Assembly: GCA_019694835.1 (NCBI GenBank)
Contig: JAIBBE010000208.1
Coordinates: 41,574-105,573 of the forward strand
Reading direction: 5' to 3'
DNA from: Fimbriimonadaceae bacterium
GTDB lineage: Bacteria > Armatimonadota > Fimbriimonadia > Fimbriimonadales > Fimbriimonadaceae
Length of the DNA: 64,000 bases
Shown here piece by piece: positions 41,622 to 50,895 of this stretch. Position 1 is the first letter of the stretch. The number at the start of each line of letters is the position of its first letter. Both the position numbers and the translations under genes were made by a program. Below the pieces are notes generated by a model. It had not been told where the DNA came from. It searched no databases and worked only from the letters and a program-made list of their open reading frames with translations.

Positions 41622-42425
41622 TTGCTTGGCTACGGCATCACGCCTCTCACTGCTTTGATTGCCTGCGCCATACTGACGGGCCTCCGCTTGGCGATGCGAG
41701 GCCGGCGGTTTGAATCGGCATCAAAGGCATTGGCTCGGATTTGCGCCCTCACGATGGTGGTTTTCGGCATCGTTCAGCCGTTTGTCATTCAGGTCTATTT
41801 CGTCCCATCGCGTTCGATGTCACCGACCCTCCTGCCCGGCGATTTCCTGGTTGGCCTTAAGAGACCGACAAGACTAGAACAAGGAGACATCGTCGTTTTT
41901 CGCTCGAAGAAGGGAGGTGCCTCAGATTTCGTAAAGCGCATTGTCGCCGTGCCGGGCGAGGTCGTTGAGATCAAGAATGGTCGCATTGTCGTGAACGGAA
42001 GGACCCTCGACGAGCCGTACATACTCGAGCCCTGGACCGGGGAAGTCAAGTGGATTCGCTACGATGGCCGAGAACGTCCGGACTGGAAGGACCAGATCAT
42101 CCCGGTGCACGTCTCCGGGGCGACCGTGAATTGGAACACGGATGTCGCCCCCCAGTATGCGATCGGGCGACAAAGTGACGGGTCCTTTTTGCCACTTGAC
42201 CGACTCTCGCCGACGGAACAGCGCTTGATGAGCGAACTCCAGTCTGCTCCCCCCGCGCCCTTGCCACCCAACACCTATCTGGTGCTCGGCGACAACCGGC
42301 ACGGCTCTCGCGATTCTCGCGATTGGGGGGTCATTCGCAAGGAAGAGATCGCGGCGAAAGGGGTTGCCATCCTGTTTCCTTTTGCTCGGGCGGGCACCCT
42401 AAAAAGAAACTCGCTCCCGCCATAG
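41622..42425 (+). CDS. lepB: Signal peptidase I
   Basis: Membrane serine protease removing signal peptides. Two N-terminal helices (about 5-25 and 38-58) precede the catalytic Ser65 in VPSRSMSPTLLPGD and Lys105 in DFVKRIVAVPGE. The later boxes are NTYLVLGDNRHGSRDSRDWG and the C-terminal pattern. Length 267 fits type I enzymes, with an insertion around 140-200. The start is TTG 41622, with no obvious ribosome site of its own. Its stop codon falls in the loop of a hairpin. Confidence 0.93.
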   Translation: MLGYGITPLTALIACAILTGLRLAMRGRRFESASKALARICALTMVVFGIVQPFVIQVYFVPSRSMSPTLLPGDFLVGLKRPTRLEQGDIVVFRSKKGGASDFVKRIVAVPGEVVEIKNGRIVVNGRTLDEPYILEPWTGEVKWIRYDGRERPDWKDQIIPVHVSGATVNWNTDVAPQYAIGRQSDGSFLPLDRLSPTEQRLMSELQSAPPAPLPPNTYLVLGDNRHGSRDSRDWGVIRKEEIAAKGVAILFPFARAGTLKRNSLPP

Positions 42426-42436
42426 AGGCGGGAGCG
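42412..42436 (+). terminator. 10-bp perfect hairpin at the lepB stop codon
   Basis: CGCTCCCGCC (42412-42421) and GGCGGGAGCG (42427-42436) enclose ATAGA, so the TAG (42423-42425) is in the loop. Only TCTCGGTT follows, without a clear T-tract. It could act as a terminator or as 3'-end protection. Confidence 0.45.
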
Positions 42437-42483
42437 TCTCGGTTGGACCATCAGTCGGGTCCTCCCGGAGAGGGAAGGAGGAT

Positions 42484-42597
42484 ATGCGTCACTTATTCGA
42501 ACGCTCTCTCCCTGGTGGTCGTTCCGTTTGGCATGATTTGTTCAAGGATTTGAATAGAACTGGGCAAAAACGTGGGCCAAAAGTCCCGACAACCTAG
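42484..42597 (+). CDS. Possible small basic protein of 37 aa
   Basis: ATG 42484 after AAGGAGG opens a 37-codon frame (MRHLFERSLPGGRSVW, then HDLFKDLNRTGQKRG and PKVPTT) ending at TAG. That stop shares CTAG with the convergent cupin gene, the same arrangement seen for folD/asd. The ribosome-site spacing of 2 nt is short, and no family is recognised. It lies in an otherwise empty 169-bp gap. Confidence 0.3.
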   Translation: MRHLFERSLPGGRSVWHDLFKDLNRTGQKRGPKVPTT

Positions 42598-42956
42598 GCG
42601 TCGCGGTGCACTGTGGCAGGGGAAAACGCCGGCAGACAGACTGCGATGTACTCTGCCCCCTCACTGGCAGGCGTGCTGTAGCGTATCCACTCGCCGGCTT
42701 TCGTGATGATTGCCTGGCCAGCTTTCACTTCGATCACACCCGCTTCGCTTTCGACATGCAATAGACCGCGGAGCACCACCGTGTATTCATCGAACTCCGG
42801 CCGCTGGCCCGGCTCCTCCCAGCCGCCCGGACTCCTCATGTGAGCAATGCTGAGCGCGGGGTCACCGGAGTTCACGCGACCGAAATACTCGTCGATCAGT
42901 TTGGGTGCATTTCCGGCCGCCTCGATCCGGGTTGCGCTTTCGATCAACTTTGGCAT
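42594..42956 (-). CDS. Cupin-domain protein
   Basis: The 120 residues form a single small cupin barrel: RPEFDEYTVVLRGLLHVESEAGVIEVKAGQAIITKAGEWIRYS, in parts, matches the G-X5-HXH-like first and second cupin motifs, but the metal His residues are mostly replaced (FDEY). Function unknown, possibly a sugar or small-molecule binder. It sits 9 bp downstream of the HAD gene on the same strand, so it is probably the last gene of DinB - HAD - cupin. Confidence 0.7.
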   Translation of the reverse strand: MPKLIESATRIEAAGNAPKLIDEYFGRVNSGDPALSIAHMRSPGGWEEPGQRPEFDEYTVVLRGLLHVESEAGVIEVKAGQAIITKAGEWIRYSTPASEGAEYIAVCLPAFSPATVHRDA

Positions 42957-42965
42957 TCGATGACG

Positions 42966-43733
42966 TTACCCAGCGAACAGCTCAAGAAGGTTGTTGATTT
43001 CCAGCGTTGGGGGCGGCGCGTCGTTTGGGCGCGCCTCGGGTTGAGATTGGCCGTCAGCGCTCGGGGGGATATCGGTTGGGCGGCGCACCCAGACCGTTCG
43101 CCATCCCGACTCGATGGACGGCAGGATGTCATGGTGATAGCTGTTCCCCACGAAAAGCAGCTCACTCCCCTCACATCCCATCAGGCTCTCGGCACGACGG
43201 AACACGGCCGCCACGGGTTTGCCCTCGCCCATTTCACCTTCGATCAGTATGTGGCGAAAGTACTTCTCGATTCCGAGCGTTGCGATCTCTTGTCGCTGAA
43301 TATCGGCAGGCCCGTTGGTCATCAGCCCGAGCGGGAACTGCGCGGAGAGACGATCGAGAACCTCGATGCTCTCGGGAAACAGGGATAGGTACCGGTCACG
43401 CAGCTCGCCGTAGCTATCGCTCAGCAACTGTGCCCTGGGTTCGTCTTCCAGGCCAACTGCCGCCAGCGCGCGACGCATCTGCTCAAGTCGGGTTTCTCCT
43501 CCACTTTTTAGGTAGGTGGAATACCACTCGGAGCGCTTGATGGTCGGGCTGAACGTTCGAAACGCACTCGCCCAGGCCCGCACCATCTCTTCCGCCGTGT
43601 GCCCGTGTGGACCATGAAGCGCGAACGTCTCGGCAAGCGCCCTTTTGGATGCCTCCCAATAGCCGCACAGCGTGTCGTCGAGATCGAAATAGATCGCCTT
43701 AACGCCGACGAGTTCGGTTCTGAGAAGGCTCAT
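42966..43733 (-). CDS. HAD-superfamily hydrolase
   Basis: Phosphatase-type HAD protein. Motif I is IYFDLDDTLCGYWEAS (catalytic Asp pair), motif II GLMTNGPADIQ (Thr), motif III Lys in GEMGEGKPVAAVFR, and motif IV LLFVGNSYHHDI. An alpha-helical cap lies at 30-100. This is the subfamily IA / YjjG-like layout. ATG 43733 overlaps the DinB stop (ATGA), so an apparent start 10 codons upstream is rejected. The substrate is unknown. Confidence 0.85.
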   Translation of the reverse strand: MSLLRTELVGVKAIYFDLDDTLCGYWEASKRALAETFALHGPHGHTAEEMVRAWASAFRTFSPTIKRSEWYSTYLKSGGETRLEQMRRALAAVGLEDEPRAQLLSDSYGELRDRYLSLFPESIEVLDRLSAQFPLGLMTNGPADIQRQEIATLGIEKYFRHILIEGEMGEGKPVAAVFRRAESLMGCEGSELLFVGNSYHHDILPSIESGWRTVWVRRPTDIPPSADGQSQPEARPNDAPPPTLEINNLLELFAG

Positions 43734-44200
43734 TCGCCGTAGATGTCGGCGTAGTAGTTCCACTCCGGATCGGTCGCCATTCGGATGAAAGCGACTTGGC
43801 CAGCATGGTAGTAGTCCTCGGAGGAGAAGTTGGGAATTCCGCGACCGAGCTTGACGCTATGACCCCACACACAGATGTCGGAGTCGAGGGGCTTGTCGCC
43901 GTAGTTTTCTCGCAGGAAGTCGATGAGTTCGGCGTGAGTCCGCTCCAATTGGTGCATGAGCTTGGAAATGTCGGTCTCCGTGACCGTAAGAGCCTCGTAG
44001 TTCGGTTCTGCGCCGGTTTTGAGCGAGTCAAGGGCGGCCAAGTCGTCGACGATTAAATGCTGGAGCGTTTCGCGGATGCTCTTGCATTCGGGATAGGGTT
44101 TCCAATTCCATTGGTCGTCATTGACGCCTCGCAAGTGCTTCATGAACCAAGAACGCGACGCGACCATTCCTTGAACGAGGTCGGTGATATCGAACGCCAT
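43730..44200 (-). CDS. DinB family protein
   Basis: Four-helix bundle with ASRSWFMKHLRGVNDDQWNWKP, SIRETLQHLIVDDLAALD (metal His) and SEDYYHAGQVAFIRMATDP (C-terminal His), a DinB_2-like pattern. Length is 156. It is translationally coupled to the HAD hydrolase. The function cannot be derived, and similarity to the DinB protein at 4 kb is low. Confidence 0.72.
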   Translation of the reverse strand: MAFDITDLVQGMVASRSWFMKHLRGVNDDQWNWKPYPECKSIRETLQHLIVDDLAALDSLKTGAEPNYEALTVTETDISKLMHQLERTHAELIDFLRENYGDKPLDSDICVWGHSVKLGRGIPNFSSEDYYHAGQVAFIRMATDPEWNYYADIYGE

Positions 44201-44249
44201 GCCTTAAGTATGCTCGACCAGAGCGCGGCGGTTCGCGTACAATCGAGGC

Positions 44250-45239
44250 ATGCGCGTGGGAATCGTGGGAGTCGGAGGAATGGGCAACACCCACGCCAAC
44301 AAGTATCGGCAGATGCGGGATGTCGAACTGTCGGCATACGACGTCGACCCCGAACGACTCGCGACGTTCTGCGTCAAGACCGGTGCCGAGGCGCGGGGAT
44401 CGCTCGATCATCTTATCGACTGCTGCGACATCGTCGACATCTGCCTTCCGACCCACCTCCACATGGCCACTGCTGGACAAGCCATTCATGCAGGAAGGGC
44501 CACTTTCGTGGAAAAGCCGATGGCGGGCAACGTGGTCGACTGCCGAACGATGATCCAAGCGGCGGAGCGCGAAGGCGTCTTACTCATGCCAGGCCAGGTC
44601 GTTCGCTTCTTTCCGGAGTTTGCGACGGGAAGGCGTTTGGTCCATAGTGGCTCGATCGGCACCCCGGCAGCGGCCCGAACCCGACGGGGCGGCAAGGCTC
44701 CAGTGGGTGCGGGTGGCTGGTTCAAGGATGCCGCGAAGTCGGGGGGGATCCTTCTTGATCTCGCCGTTCACGACTTTGATTGGCTTCGCTGGACGCTCGG
44801 TGAAGTCCGCCATGTCTTTGCGCGCACCGTGCAGATTCGTCCAGAGTGGCTGTTGGAACATCAGCCACCCGAGGTCGGCGACTATGCCCTGACGACGTTG
44901 ACCTTCGATAGCGGATGCGTCGCCCACGTCGAAACGACATGGCTGGATCCGGGAGGGTCGAGGGCCACCTTCGAGGTCTGCGGCAGCGGCGGAATGATTG
45001 AGTTTGATTCGCGCCAATCAGCAACGGTGCGAACGACCACCGGCGACGGAAGCCGTCTTGAGGCGCCATTGGCACCCGATGATGACCCCTACTACTTGCA
45101 GCTTAGGTCCTTCGTCGATGCCGTTAAGAACCGGACTCAGCCTCCTGTTTCGGCTTGGGATGGGCTCGCGGCGGTCGCCATAGCAGAGGCCGCGATCGAA
45201 AGCGCGAAAACCGGGATGGTTGTCCCGGTCGTGACGTAG
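44250..45239 (+). CDS. Gfo/Idh/MocA-family oxidoreductase
   Basis: NAD(P)-dependent sugar or cyclitol dehydrogenase. The Rossmann domain has VGIVGVGGMGNTHANKY, DIVDICLPTHLHMATAGQAI and FVEKPMAGNV (catalytic Lys of EKP). The C-terminal domain has GGILLDLAVHDFDWLRWTLGEV (the conserved G-G-x-x-x-D-x-x-x-H-D) and TTWLDPGGSRATFEVCGSGG. Length is 329. The substrate is not readable. It converges on uvrB with one base between the stops. Confidence 0.93.
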   Translation: MRVGIVGVGGMGNTHANKYRQMRDVELSAYDVDPERLATFCVKTGAEARGSLDHLIDCCDIVDICLPTHLHMATAGQAIHAGRATFVEKPMAGNVVDCRTMIQAAEREGVLLMPGQVVRFFPEFATGRRLVHSGSIGTPAAARTRRGGKAPVGAGGWFKDAAKSGGILLDLAVHDFDWLRWTLGEVRHVFARTVQIRPEWLLEHQPPEVGDYALTTLTFDSGCVAHVETTWLDPGGSRATFEVCGSGGMIEFDSRQSATVRTTTGDGSRLEAPLAPDDDPYYLQLRSFVDAVKNRTQPPVSAWDGLAAVAIAEAAIESAKTGMVVPVVT

Positions 45240-45240
45240 C

Positions 45241-47322
45241 CTATCGGCGTCGACTCATCATTCGGTTGCGGCGCTTGTCTTGCCCCAGCCGACCATCTGA
45301 AGTGCCCAAGAACTTTCGCAAGGCGTTGATTTCGTCCCGCACCTCGGCGGCTTTCTCGAACTCCATGGCCTTGGCCAGGTCCTTCATCTGCTTTTCGAGG
45401 CCAGAGATCAAGACTGGGATTTCCTCTAAGCGGATCGGCTGACCGTCCTCCTGAAGCTTAACCAATTCTCCTGCATTCTCACCATATTGACTGACTAATT
45501 CAGCAACTTCGTCGTAGCTGCGTATGGTTTCGCGTACGATCTTGGTCACGGTCTGCGGCGAAACACCGTGTTCTTCGTTGTATTTTCGTTGGACCTCCCG
45601 TCGCCGATTCGTTTCGGCGAGAGCACGCTCCATCGAACCGGTTATCGTATCCGCATAGAGAATGACTTTGCCATCGACGTTACGTGCGGCTCGACCAATG
45701 GTCTGAATAAGCGACGTTTCGCTGCGGAGGAAACCCTCTTTGTCCGCATCCAAGATGGCAACGAGCGTTACTTCGGGCAGGTCGAGGCCCTCACGCAAGA
45801 GGTTAACGCCGACGACGACGTCGTAAACACCGAGGCGCAGGTCTCGCAAGATCTCAGGACGCTCCAAGGAGTGAACATTGGAGTGGATGTACTGCACCTT
45901 GACACCGACGTCCTGGAGGTACGTCGTAAGATCTTCCGCCATTCGTTTGGTCAACGTGGTCACGAGTGTGCGCTGACCTTTCGACACCCTCTCCTGAATT
46001 TCACGAATGAGATCGTCGATTTGGCCCTTCGTCGGGCGAATGTCAACCTCGGGATCAATCAGGTACGTCGGGCGGATAATCTGTTGGACTTCTTGTGCCT
46101 GCACCTCCTTTTCGAACGGCCCGGGTGTGGCGCTTACGAAGATGACTTGAGGTACTCGCTCAAGGAACTCTTCGAATTTCAGAGGACGATTATCGAGCGC
46201 ACTCGGCAAGCGGAAACCGTAATCAACCAGCACCGACTTTCGCTGTTGGTCACCGTTAAACATGGCTCGAATCTGCGGAATGGTCTGGTGACTCTCATCG
46301 ATGAAAACGAGAGCATCTTTGGGTAAGAAGTCGAGCAGGGTGTACGGTGGCGTACCCGGCTCGCGGCCATCGAAGTAGCGACTGTAGTTCTCAATCCCGT
46401 TGCAGAACCCGACTTCACGCATCATTTCGAGATCGAAGTCGGTACGTTGCTTCAGCCGTTGCGCTTCAAGTAGCTTCCCCTGCTCAGTAAAGCGGGCAGC
46501 CTGGATGTTACGCTCACGCTCAATCTGCTCCAAGACCGTCTCCATCTTTTCCCACGGCGTGACATAGTGGGTCGCCGGAAAGATCGAACAGCGCGTGGGT
46601 TCGTCGAGAACTTCGCCGGTCAGCGGATCGAACAACCGAATGCGCTCGACCATGTCGCCAAAGAACTCCACACGAGTGACGACTTCTTCATCCTTCGGCT
46701 GCACTTCCAGCGTGTCGCCGCGCACTCTAAAAGTCCCACGATCGAGAACTAGGTCATTGCGAGTGAACTGCATGTGAATGAGCTTCTGAAGGGCTTCATC
46801 CAGATTGAAGACTGTCCCCTTTTCGAAAGTCACCACAGATTCGGCATAGGTATCGGGCGAACCCAGGCCATAAATGCACGAAACGCTCGCGACAATAACG
46901 ACATCCCGACGCTCCAGAAGCGACTGCGTCGCCGAGTGGCGGAGTCGGTCGATTTCTTCGTTCGTACTCGAGTCTTTCTCAATATACAAATCGTTCTGCG
47001 GCACATAGGCTTCCGGCTGATAGTAATCGTAGTACGAGATAAAGTACTGAACCGAATTCTCCGGAAAGAACGCCCTGAACTCCTGGCAAAGCTGTGCGGC
47101 CAGCGTCTTGTTATGCGCCATGACCAGTGCCGGGCGCTGCAATTGCTGGATGACCTTCGCCATCGTGAACGTCTTTCCCGTTCCAGTGGCACCCAACAGG
47201 GTCTGGAAGCGATACCCCGACTCAATCCCCTCGCACAGCTCCGCGATCGCCTGGGCCTGATCGCCTTTTGGCTGGAACGCTTGCGAAATCTCGAAGGGAG
47301 TGTCGTAGGAGACGATCTGCAT
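45241..47322 (-). CDS. uvrB: Excinuclease ABC subunit B
   Basis: Damage-verifying helicase of nucleotide excision repair; loads UvrC after UvrA2B recognition. ATG 47322 gives [18 protein letters not shown]. Walker A is [14 protein letters not shown] (about 43-56), and the beta-hairpin [20 protein letters not shown] region is at 95-115. Helicase motifs include [28 protein letters not shown] and [10 protein letters not shown]. The C-terminal UVR domain is [24 protein letters not shown], shown in part. Length is 693. The open frame 58 codons upstream has no support. Confidence 0.97.
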   Translation of the reverse strand: MQIVSYDTPFEISQAFQPKGDQAQAIAELCEGIESGYRFQTLLGATGTGKTFTMAKVIQQLQRPALVMAHNKTLAAQLCQEFRAFFPENSVQYFISYYDYYQPEAYVPQNDLYIEKDSSTNEEIDRLRHSATQSLLERRDVVIVASVSCIYGLGSPDTYAESVVTFEKGTVFNLDEALQKLIHMQFTRNDLVLDRGTFRVRGDTLEVQPKDEEVVTRVEFFGDMVERIRLFDPLTGEVLDEPTRCSIFPATHYVTPWEKMETVLEQIERERNIQAARFTEQGKLLEAQRLKQRTDFDLEMMREVGFCNGIENYSRYFDGREPGTPPYTLLDFLPKDALVFIDESHQTIPQIRAMFNGDQQRKSVLVDYGFRLPSALDNRPLKFEEFLERVPQVIFVSATPGPFEKEVQAQEVQQIIRPTYLIDPEVDIRPTKGQIDDLIREIQERVSKGQRTLVTTLTKRMAEDLTTYLQDVGVKVQYIHSNVHSLERPEILRDLRLGVYDVVVGVNLLREGLDLPEVTLVAILDADKEGFLRSETSLIQTIGRAARNVDGKVILYADTITGSMERALAETNRRREVQRKYNEEHGVSPQTVTKIVRETIRSYDEVAELVSQYGENAGELVKLQEDGQPIRLEEIPVLISGLEKQMKDLAKAMEFEKAAEVRDEINALRKFLGTSDGRLGQDKRRNRMMSRRR

Positions 47323-47392
47323 AGGTGTACAGAATACTACGTCTCCCTTCGACAGAGCGCACCACCGTTCAGGGGGACAACGTCTTTCTCTT

Positions 47393-48973
47393 ATGCCTCG
47401 CATTTCGTGGATTGCGTTTTTCGCGCTGCTCCTTCTCGGGTCGGTCTCGTGTGGAGGCAGTGCGCCCCAAACGAACCCTCCGCTTCTCGGCGGCAAGACC
47501 TATTCCGAGCGAACTCTCAGTGGGGCAAGCCTGGTGATTGCTGACTCTGTGATCGCCGCCCTTGAATCCTCATATGGACCCGCCCTACCCGGAGACACGG
47601 GTAATCTGGGCACCGACAAGTGGACCGTGCGCGTCGATCAAAGCCTCGATGCCTCGTTCGGAAGTCTGGTGGATGACGTCCAACTTTCGGTCTTCGATGC
47701 AGCGGGCGAGAAGCTTGTCACCGCACGCGACAACACGACCTCGATCCACCTGGAGCCTGGCACCTATCGGCTCGAAGTCGAAAACCTGAGCACGACTCCC
47801 AAGACGATTCTCGTCGGATGGCGCGATCCTCGAAGCCGAGAAGCAAATCTGAAAACCCCTGGCGTCTATGTAACCGAAATCGACGCCTTCCCCACGAACA
47901 TCGTAGGAGTCCAAACCGCAGTGGCCGCATTCATCGGTACAGCTTCCTACATTGGACCGGGTCCGGCACCCGACTACTACCAAATCGGCAGCTACGCGGA
48001 CCTGACGGCGAACTTCGCCACGCCTCTCGATGGCTATCTTGACGACGCGGTGCGGCTGTTCTATATCAACGGTGGCCAGATCGCCTACATCATTCCGATT
48101 GCCGACGAGAGCTTGGCCTCGCACCGCCAGGGAATCTCGGTAGTCAGTCAGTTGGTGGGGGTCACCGTTCAGTCAGTCTCCGCCCCCGACTCGGTGCACC
48201 TTCCCATGGATGACTGGACGACCTTCCTGCTGGAAGCCAATCAGGCGATCGGCCATCAAGCCGTGTTTGTCGCCGACGCCCCGAAAGACGCGAGGGCCTT
48301 GGCCGACGTGCCCAGCCTTCAAGATGCACTAGCTCCCTTGATCGAGCCGTCGGGGATGGTCATGTACTTCCCGTGGATTCTCGACCAAAACGGAGTCGCC
48401 GTGCCGCCTTCTGGCGCGTTGCTTGGAATTTGGACGGCCAATGATGCCGAACGAGGGGTCTGGGAAGCACCCGCCAATGTCGCCGTGCAAGGCGTGACGG
48501 CCCCCGAAATCCCCCTTACCGACTTCGACGCAGGACAACTCAACGTACCGATCAATGGAAGGGCACTCTGTCCGCTCCTGGTCCACATCGGCTCACCAGA
48601 CACGATGGTTTGGGGAGCGCGAACCATGGACGGAAACTCAGAGGACTATCGGTATATTCAGACGAGGCGTTCGCTCAATTACATCGAGCGGTCGATCAAA
48701 GTCGCGCTCCAATCCTATGTCTTTGCCAGTAATGATGCGAACACGTGGAGGGCAGTCACGGCCTCCATCTCGACCTTCCTCGAAGGCTTCTGGGCCGAGG
48801 GAGGTTTGATGGGGAACACTGCCTCCGACGCCTTCAACGTGCAGTGCGGGCTCGGGTCGACCATGACCGCTCAGGACATCCTCAACGGGTACATGATCGT
48901 GCAAGTGCAGCTCCAAATGATCCAACCGGCGGAGTTCATCGAGCTGACGTTCACCCAGACCATGGGCTCATAA
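47393..48973 (+). CDS. Contractile tail-sheath homologue with N-terminal export signal and extra beta domain
   Basis: Residues 153-526 match phage/eCIS tail sheath proteins: [28 protein letters not shown] at the start, shown in part. At the end come [44 protein letters not shown] and [13 protein letters not shown]. Unlike known sheaths, it begins [20 protein letters not shown], a signal peptide with a possible lipoprotein Cys20 (Ser at -3 is atypical). A beta domain at about 70-145 ([40 protein letters not shown]) resembles pre-peptidase C-terminal-like modules. No tube, baseplate or phage gene is adjacent. An exported sheath-like fibre is an inference. Confidence 0.75.
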   Translation: MPRISWIAFFALLLLGSVSCGGSAPQTNPPLLGGKTYSERTLSGASLVIADSVIAALESSYGPALPGDTGNLGTDKWTVRVDQSLDASFGSLVDDVQLSVFDAAGEKLVTARDNTTSIHLEPGTYRLEVENLSTTPKTILVGWRDPRSREANLKTPGVYVTEIDAFPTNIVGVQTAVAAFIGTASYIGPGPAPDYYQIGSYADLTANFATPLDGYLDDAVRLFYINGGQIAYIIPIADESLASHRQGISVVSQLVGVTVQSVSAPDSVHLPMDDWTTFLLEANQAIGHQAVFVADAPKDARALADVPSLQDALAPLIEPSGMVMYFPWILDQNGVAVPPSGALLGIWTANDAERGVWEAPANVAVQGVTAPEIPLTDFDAGQLNVPINGRALCPLLVHIGSPDTMVWGARTMDGNSEDYRYIQTRRSLNYIERSIKVALQSYVFASNDANTWRAVTASISTFLEGFWAEGGLMGNTASDAFNVQCGLGSTMTAQDILNGYMIVQVQLQMIQPAEFIELTFTQTMGS

Positions 48974-48982
48974 TAGGCTCCG

Positions 48983-50146
48983 ATGACCTTCGATGCCTTG
49001 CTCTCTCAGCAAACCCACAGCTTCTCATCGCCTGCGCTTCGCCAGATCACGCTCGAGGTGCAGAAGGTGGGCGGCATCAACCTCGGGCAAGGTGTCTGCA
49101 ATCTCCCGCCTCCCGACTACATCCTTGAGCAAGCCGAGATCGCGGCCAAAGAAGGGGTTAATCGCTACACCAACCCGCGCGGACTGATCGAATTGAGAGA
49201 GGCCCTAGCACGGAAGCTCGCGCACTTTAATGATTTGCATGTCGATCCCGAAATCCAGGTTCTGGCGACGTGTGGTGCGACGGGGGCCTTCGAAGCGGTA
49301 TGCGGCGTTCTGCTGAATCCCGGCGACGAGGTGATCGTCTTCGAGCCCAGCTATCCCTATCACATCCAGGCGCTCAAACGGTACCAGGCCAATATCAAGT
49401 TCATCCCGCTGGAAGCTCCCGATTGGGTGATCGACTTCGACCGGGTCCGGGAAGCCCTCTCACAGCGAACGAAGTTCCTGCTCATCAACACGCCCGGAAA
49501 CCCCACCGGCAAGGTCTTCACGCGCGAAGAACTCGAGACCCTCGGCCGGATGATCGAGCCGACGAACTGCCTGTGTGTGACCGACGAGATTTACGAGTAC
49601 ATGACTTTCGACGGCCGCAAACACCTGTCGCCCGCGTCCCTGCCGATTCTTGCGAACCGGACGGTCACGATGGGCGGCTACTCGAAGACCTTCTCAATTA
49701 CGGGCTGGCGGATTGGTTACGCGGTGGTGCCGCCTGCGCTTTCGGGTCCGATGGCATCGTTTCTCGATGCAGTTTACGTTTGCCCGCCCGCGCCTTTGCA
49801 GCGAGCGGTTGCGGACGGCATCGCGCGCTTCGACGACAGTTTCTACCACGACCTTTGTGCGAAGTACGAGTCGAAGCGCGACCGATTCGTCACCGGCCTC
49901 CGCGCCATCGGCCTCGATCCCCTGGTTCCGCAAGGCGCGTACTACTTGATCTGCGGGTACGGCCAGAAGTTCGGCGACATCGAGGCCGGAGAGTTCGTCG
50001 CCCGCATGATCGCGGAGACCGGTGTCGGCGCGGTGCCGTCGAGCGACTTCGTTCGCGACCCATCGTCCGCCCACTGGGTGCGGTTCTGCCTGGCCCAAGA
50101 AGACGCCGTCCTCGATGCCGCGCTAGACAGGCTCAGCCGGCTCTAG
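48983..50146 (+). CDS. PLP-dependent aminotransferase, class I/II
   Basis: Fold-type I aminotransferase of the AspC/KAT/DapL-like group. The features are INLGQGVCNLPPPDYI, YTNPRGLIELREALA, ATCGATGAFEAVCGVLLNPGDEVI (cofactor phosphate loop), INTPGNPTGKVFT, VTDEIYEYMTF, MGGYSKTFSITGWRIGY (PLP Lys about 240) and the C-terminal Arg in HWVRFCLAQ. Length is 387. It starts 9 bp after the sheath homologue, but the functional link is unclear. The amino acid specificity cannot be read. Confidence 0.93.
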   Translation: MTFDALLSQQTHSFSSPALRQITLEVQKVGGINLGQGVCNLPPPDYILEQAEIAAKEGVNRYTNPRGLIELREALARKLAHFNDLHVDPEIQVLATCGATGAFEAVCGVLLNPGDEVIVFEPSYPYHIQALKRYQANIKFIPLEAPDWVIDFDRVREALSQRTKFLLINTPGNPTGKVFTREELETLGRMIEPTNCLCVTDEIYEYMTFDGRKHLSPASLPILANRTVTMGGYSKTFSITGWRIGYAVVPPALSGPMASFLDAVYVCPPAPLQRAVADGIARFDDSFYHDLCAKYESKRDRFVTGLRAIGLDPLVPQGAYYLICGYGQKFGDIEAGEFVARMIAETGVGAVPSSDFVRDPSSAHWVRFCLAQEDAVLDAALDRLSRL

Positions 50147-50201
50147 CCTTGAATCGCCGTAAAACCCAGCGAGGTTGCGCTGGAAAGAAGACCGTCTGGC
50201 C

Positions 50202-50273
50202 GTACCGCTGGCATCCTGCCGGCACCGCTTACGGAGGAATTGGACGGAGAGGCCGGCAGGATGCCAGCGGTAC
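50202..50273. repeat. 72-bp dispersed palindromic repeat, copy C
   Basis: Perfect 22-bp inverted arms at 50202-50223 and 50252-50273 (outer half GTACCGCTGGC, inner half ATCCTGCCGGC) are separated by 28 bp. This is the cleanest of three copies in the window. It lies 55 bp after the aminotransferase stop and 32 bp from the ferredoxin stop. Confidence 0.92.
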
Positions 50274-50305
50274 AGTTGATGCCTTCGTTACCTTCGGGCG
50301 TTTTT

Positions 50306-50527
50306 CTAAAGCTCTTCCTTCGACTTCAGGCTGAGCGCGCCCGACGGGCAACGGCGGACTTGCGCCGCGATCAGGTCGCTGTCGGCTTGGCTCAGGTCGA
50401 TCCAAGGCCGTCGCTTAGGGTTGAAGACAAGCGGCAATCCGGCCGCGCACCGAGCCGAATGGGTGCAGAGGCTCGGATTCCAAACCACCGTAATCTCTCC
50501 GTTTGAATACTCCTTGATCTCCGACAC
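50306..50527 (-). CDS. Small divergent 4Fe-4S protein (Fer4_19/YjdI type)
   Basis: The 73 residues are EIKEYSNGEITVVWNPSLCTHSARCAAGLP (shown as one family motif in parts), then VFNPKRRPWIDLSQAD and VRRCPSGALSLK. The three visible cysteines are 21, 27 and 60 in the C-x5-C...C-P-S-G-A-L pattern of the divergent mono-cluster ferredoxins. It is probably an electron-transfer or cluster-holding protein. GTG 50527 is the only sensible start; the frame stays open far upstream only because the adjoining tandem repeat happens to be open. Confidence 0.75.
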   Translation of the reverse strand: MSEIKEYSNGEITVVWNPSLCTHSARCAAGLPLVFNPKRRPWIDLSQADSDLIAAQVRRCPSGALSLKSKEEL

Positions 50528-50627
50528 GATGGCCGAGTGTACCGTTGGCTCACGACCGGTTGAGGCGACGCGAAGTGATTCCTGCTGTCCGATTAACGTC
50601 CCCTCGGGAATCGCAAACTGTAGACCC

Positions 50628-50873
50628 GGAATGAAAAAAGTCTTTTGTTTTGCCGCAAAAAGGTTCTTCCGGAATGAAAAAAGTCTTTTGTTTTGCCGCA
50701 AAAGGTTCTTCCGGAATGAAAAAAGTCTTTTGTTTTGCCGCAAAAGGTTCTTCCGGAATGAAAAAAGTCTTTTGTTTTGTCGCAAAAGGTTCTTCCGGAA
50801 TGAAAAAAGTCTTTTGTTTTGTCGCAAAAGGTTCTTCCGGAATGAAAAAAAGTCTTTTGTTTTGCCGCAAAAG
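50628..50873. repeat. 42-bp tandem repeat, six copies
   Basis: Unit starts are at 50628, 50671, 50713, 50755, 50797 and 50839. The unit begins GGAATGAAAAAAGTCTTTTG, continues TTTTGCCGCAAAAGGTTCTTCC, and varies only by CC/TC at one site and A-run length. The 42-bp period is a multiple of three and open in several frames, which makes spurious long ORFs. There are no spacers, so it is not a CRISPR. Inside each unit AAAAGTCTTTTG is partly palindromic. Confidence 0.92.
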
Positions 50874-50895
50874 ACCCCCATGCATCCTTTCCTAC

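Noticed and set aside
47323..47496. Extended UvrB start at 47496
   Set aside because: The 58 extra codons have no homology-like features and run into the opposite gene's leader; [10 protein letters not shown] at 47322 is the family start.
47393..48973. Prophage or eCIS/T6SS locus around the tail-sheath homologue
   Set aside because: No tube, baseplate, terminase, integrase or ATPase gene is adjacent; neighbours are housekeeping genes and the protein has an export signal.
50628..50873. CRISPR array
   Set aside because: The repeats are directly tandem with a 42-bp period and no variable spacers; no cas genes are near.
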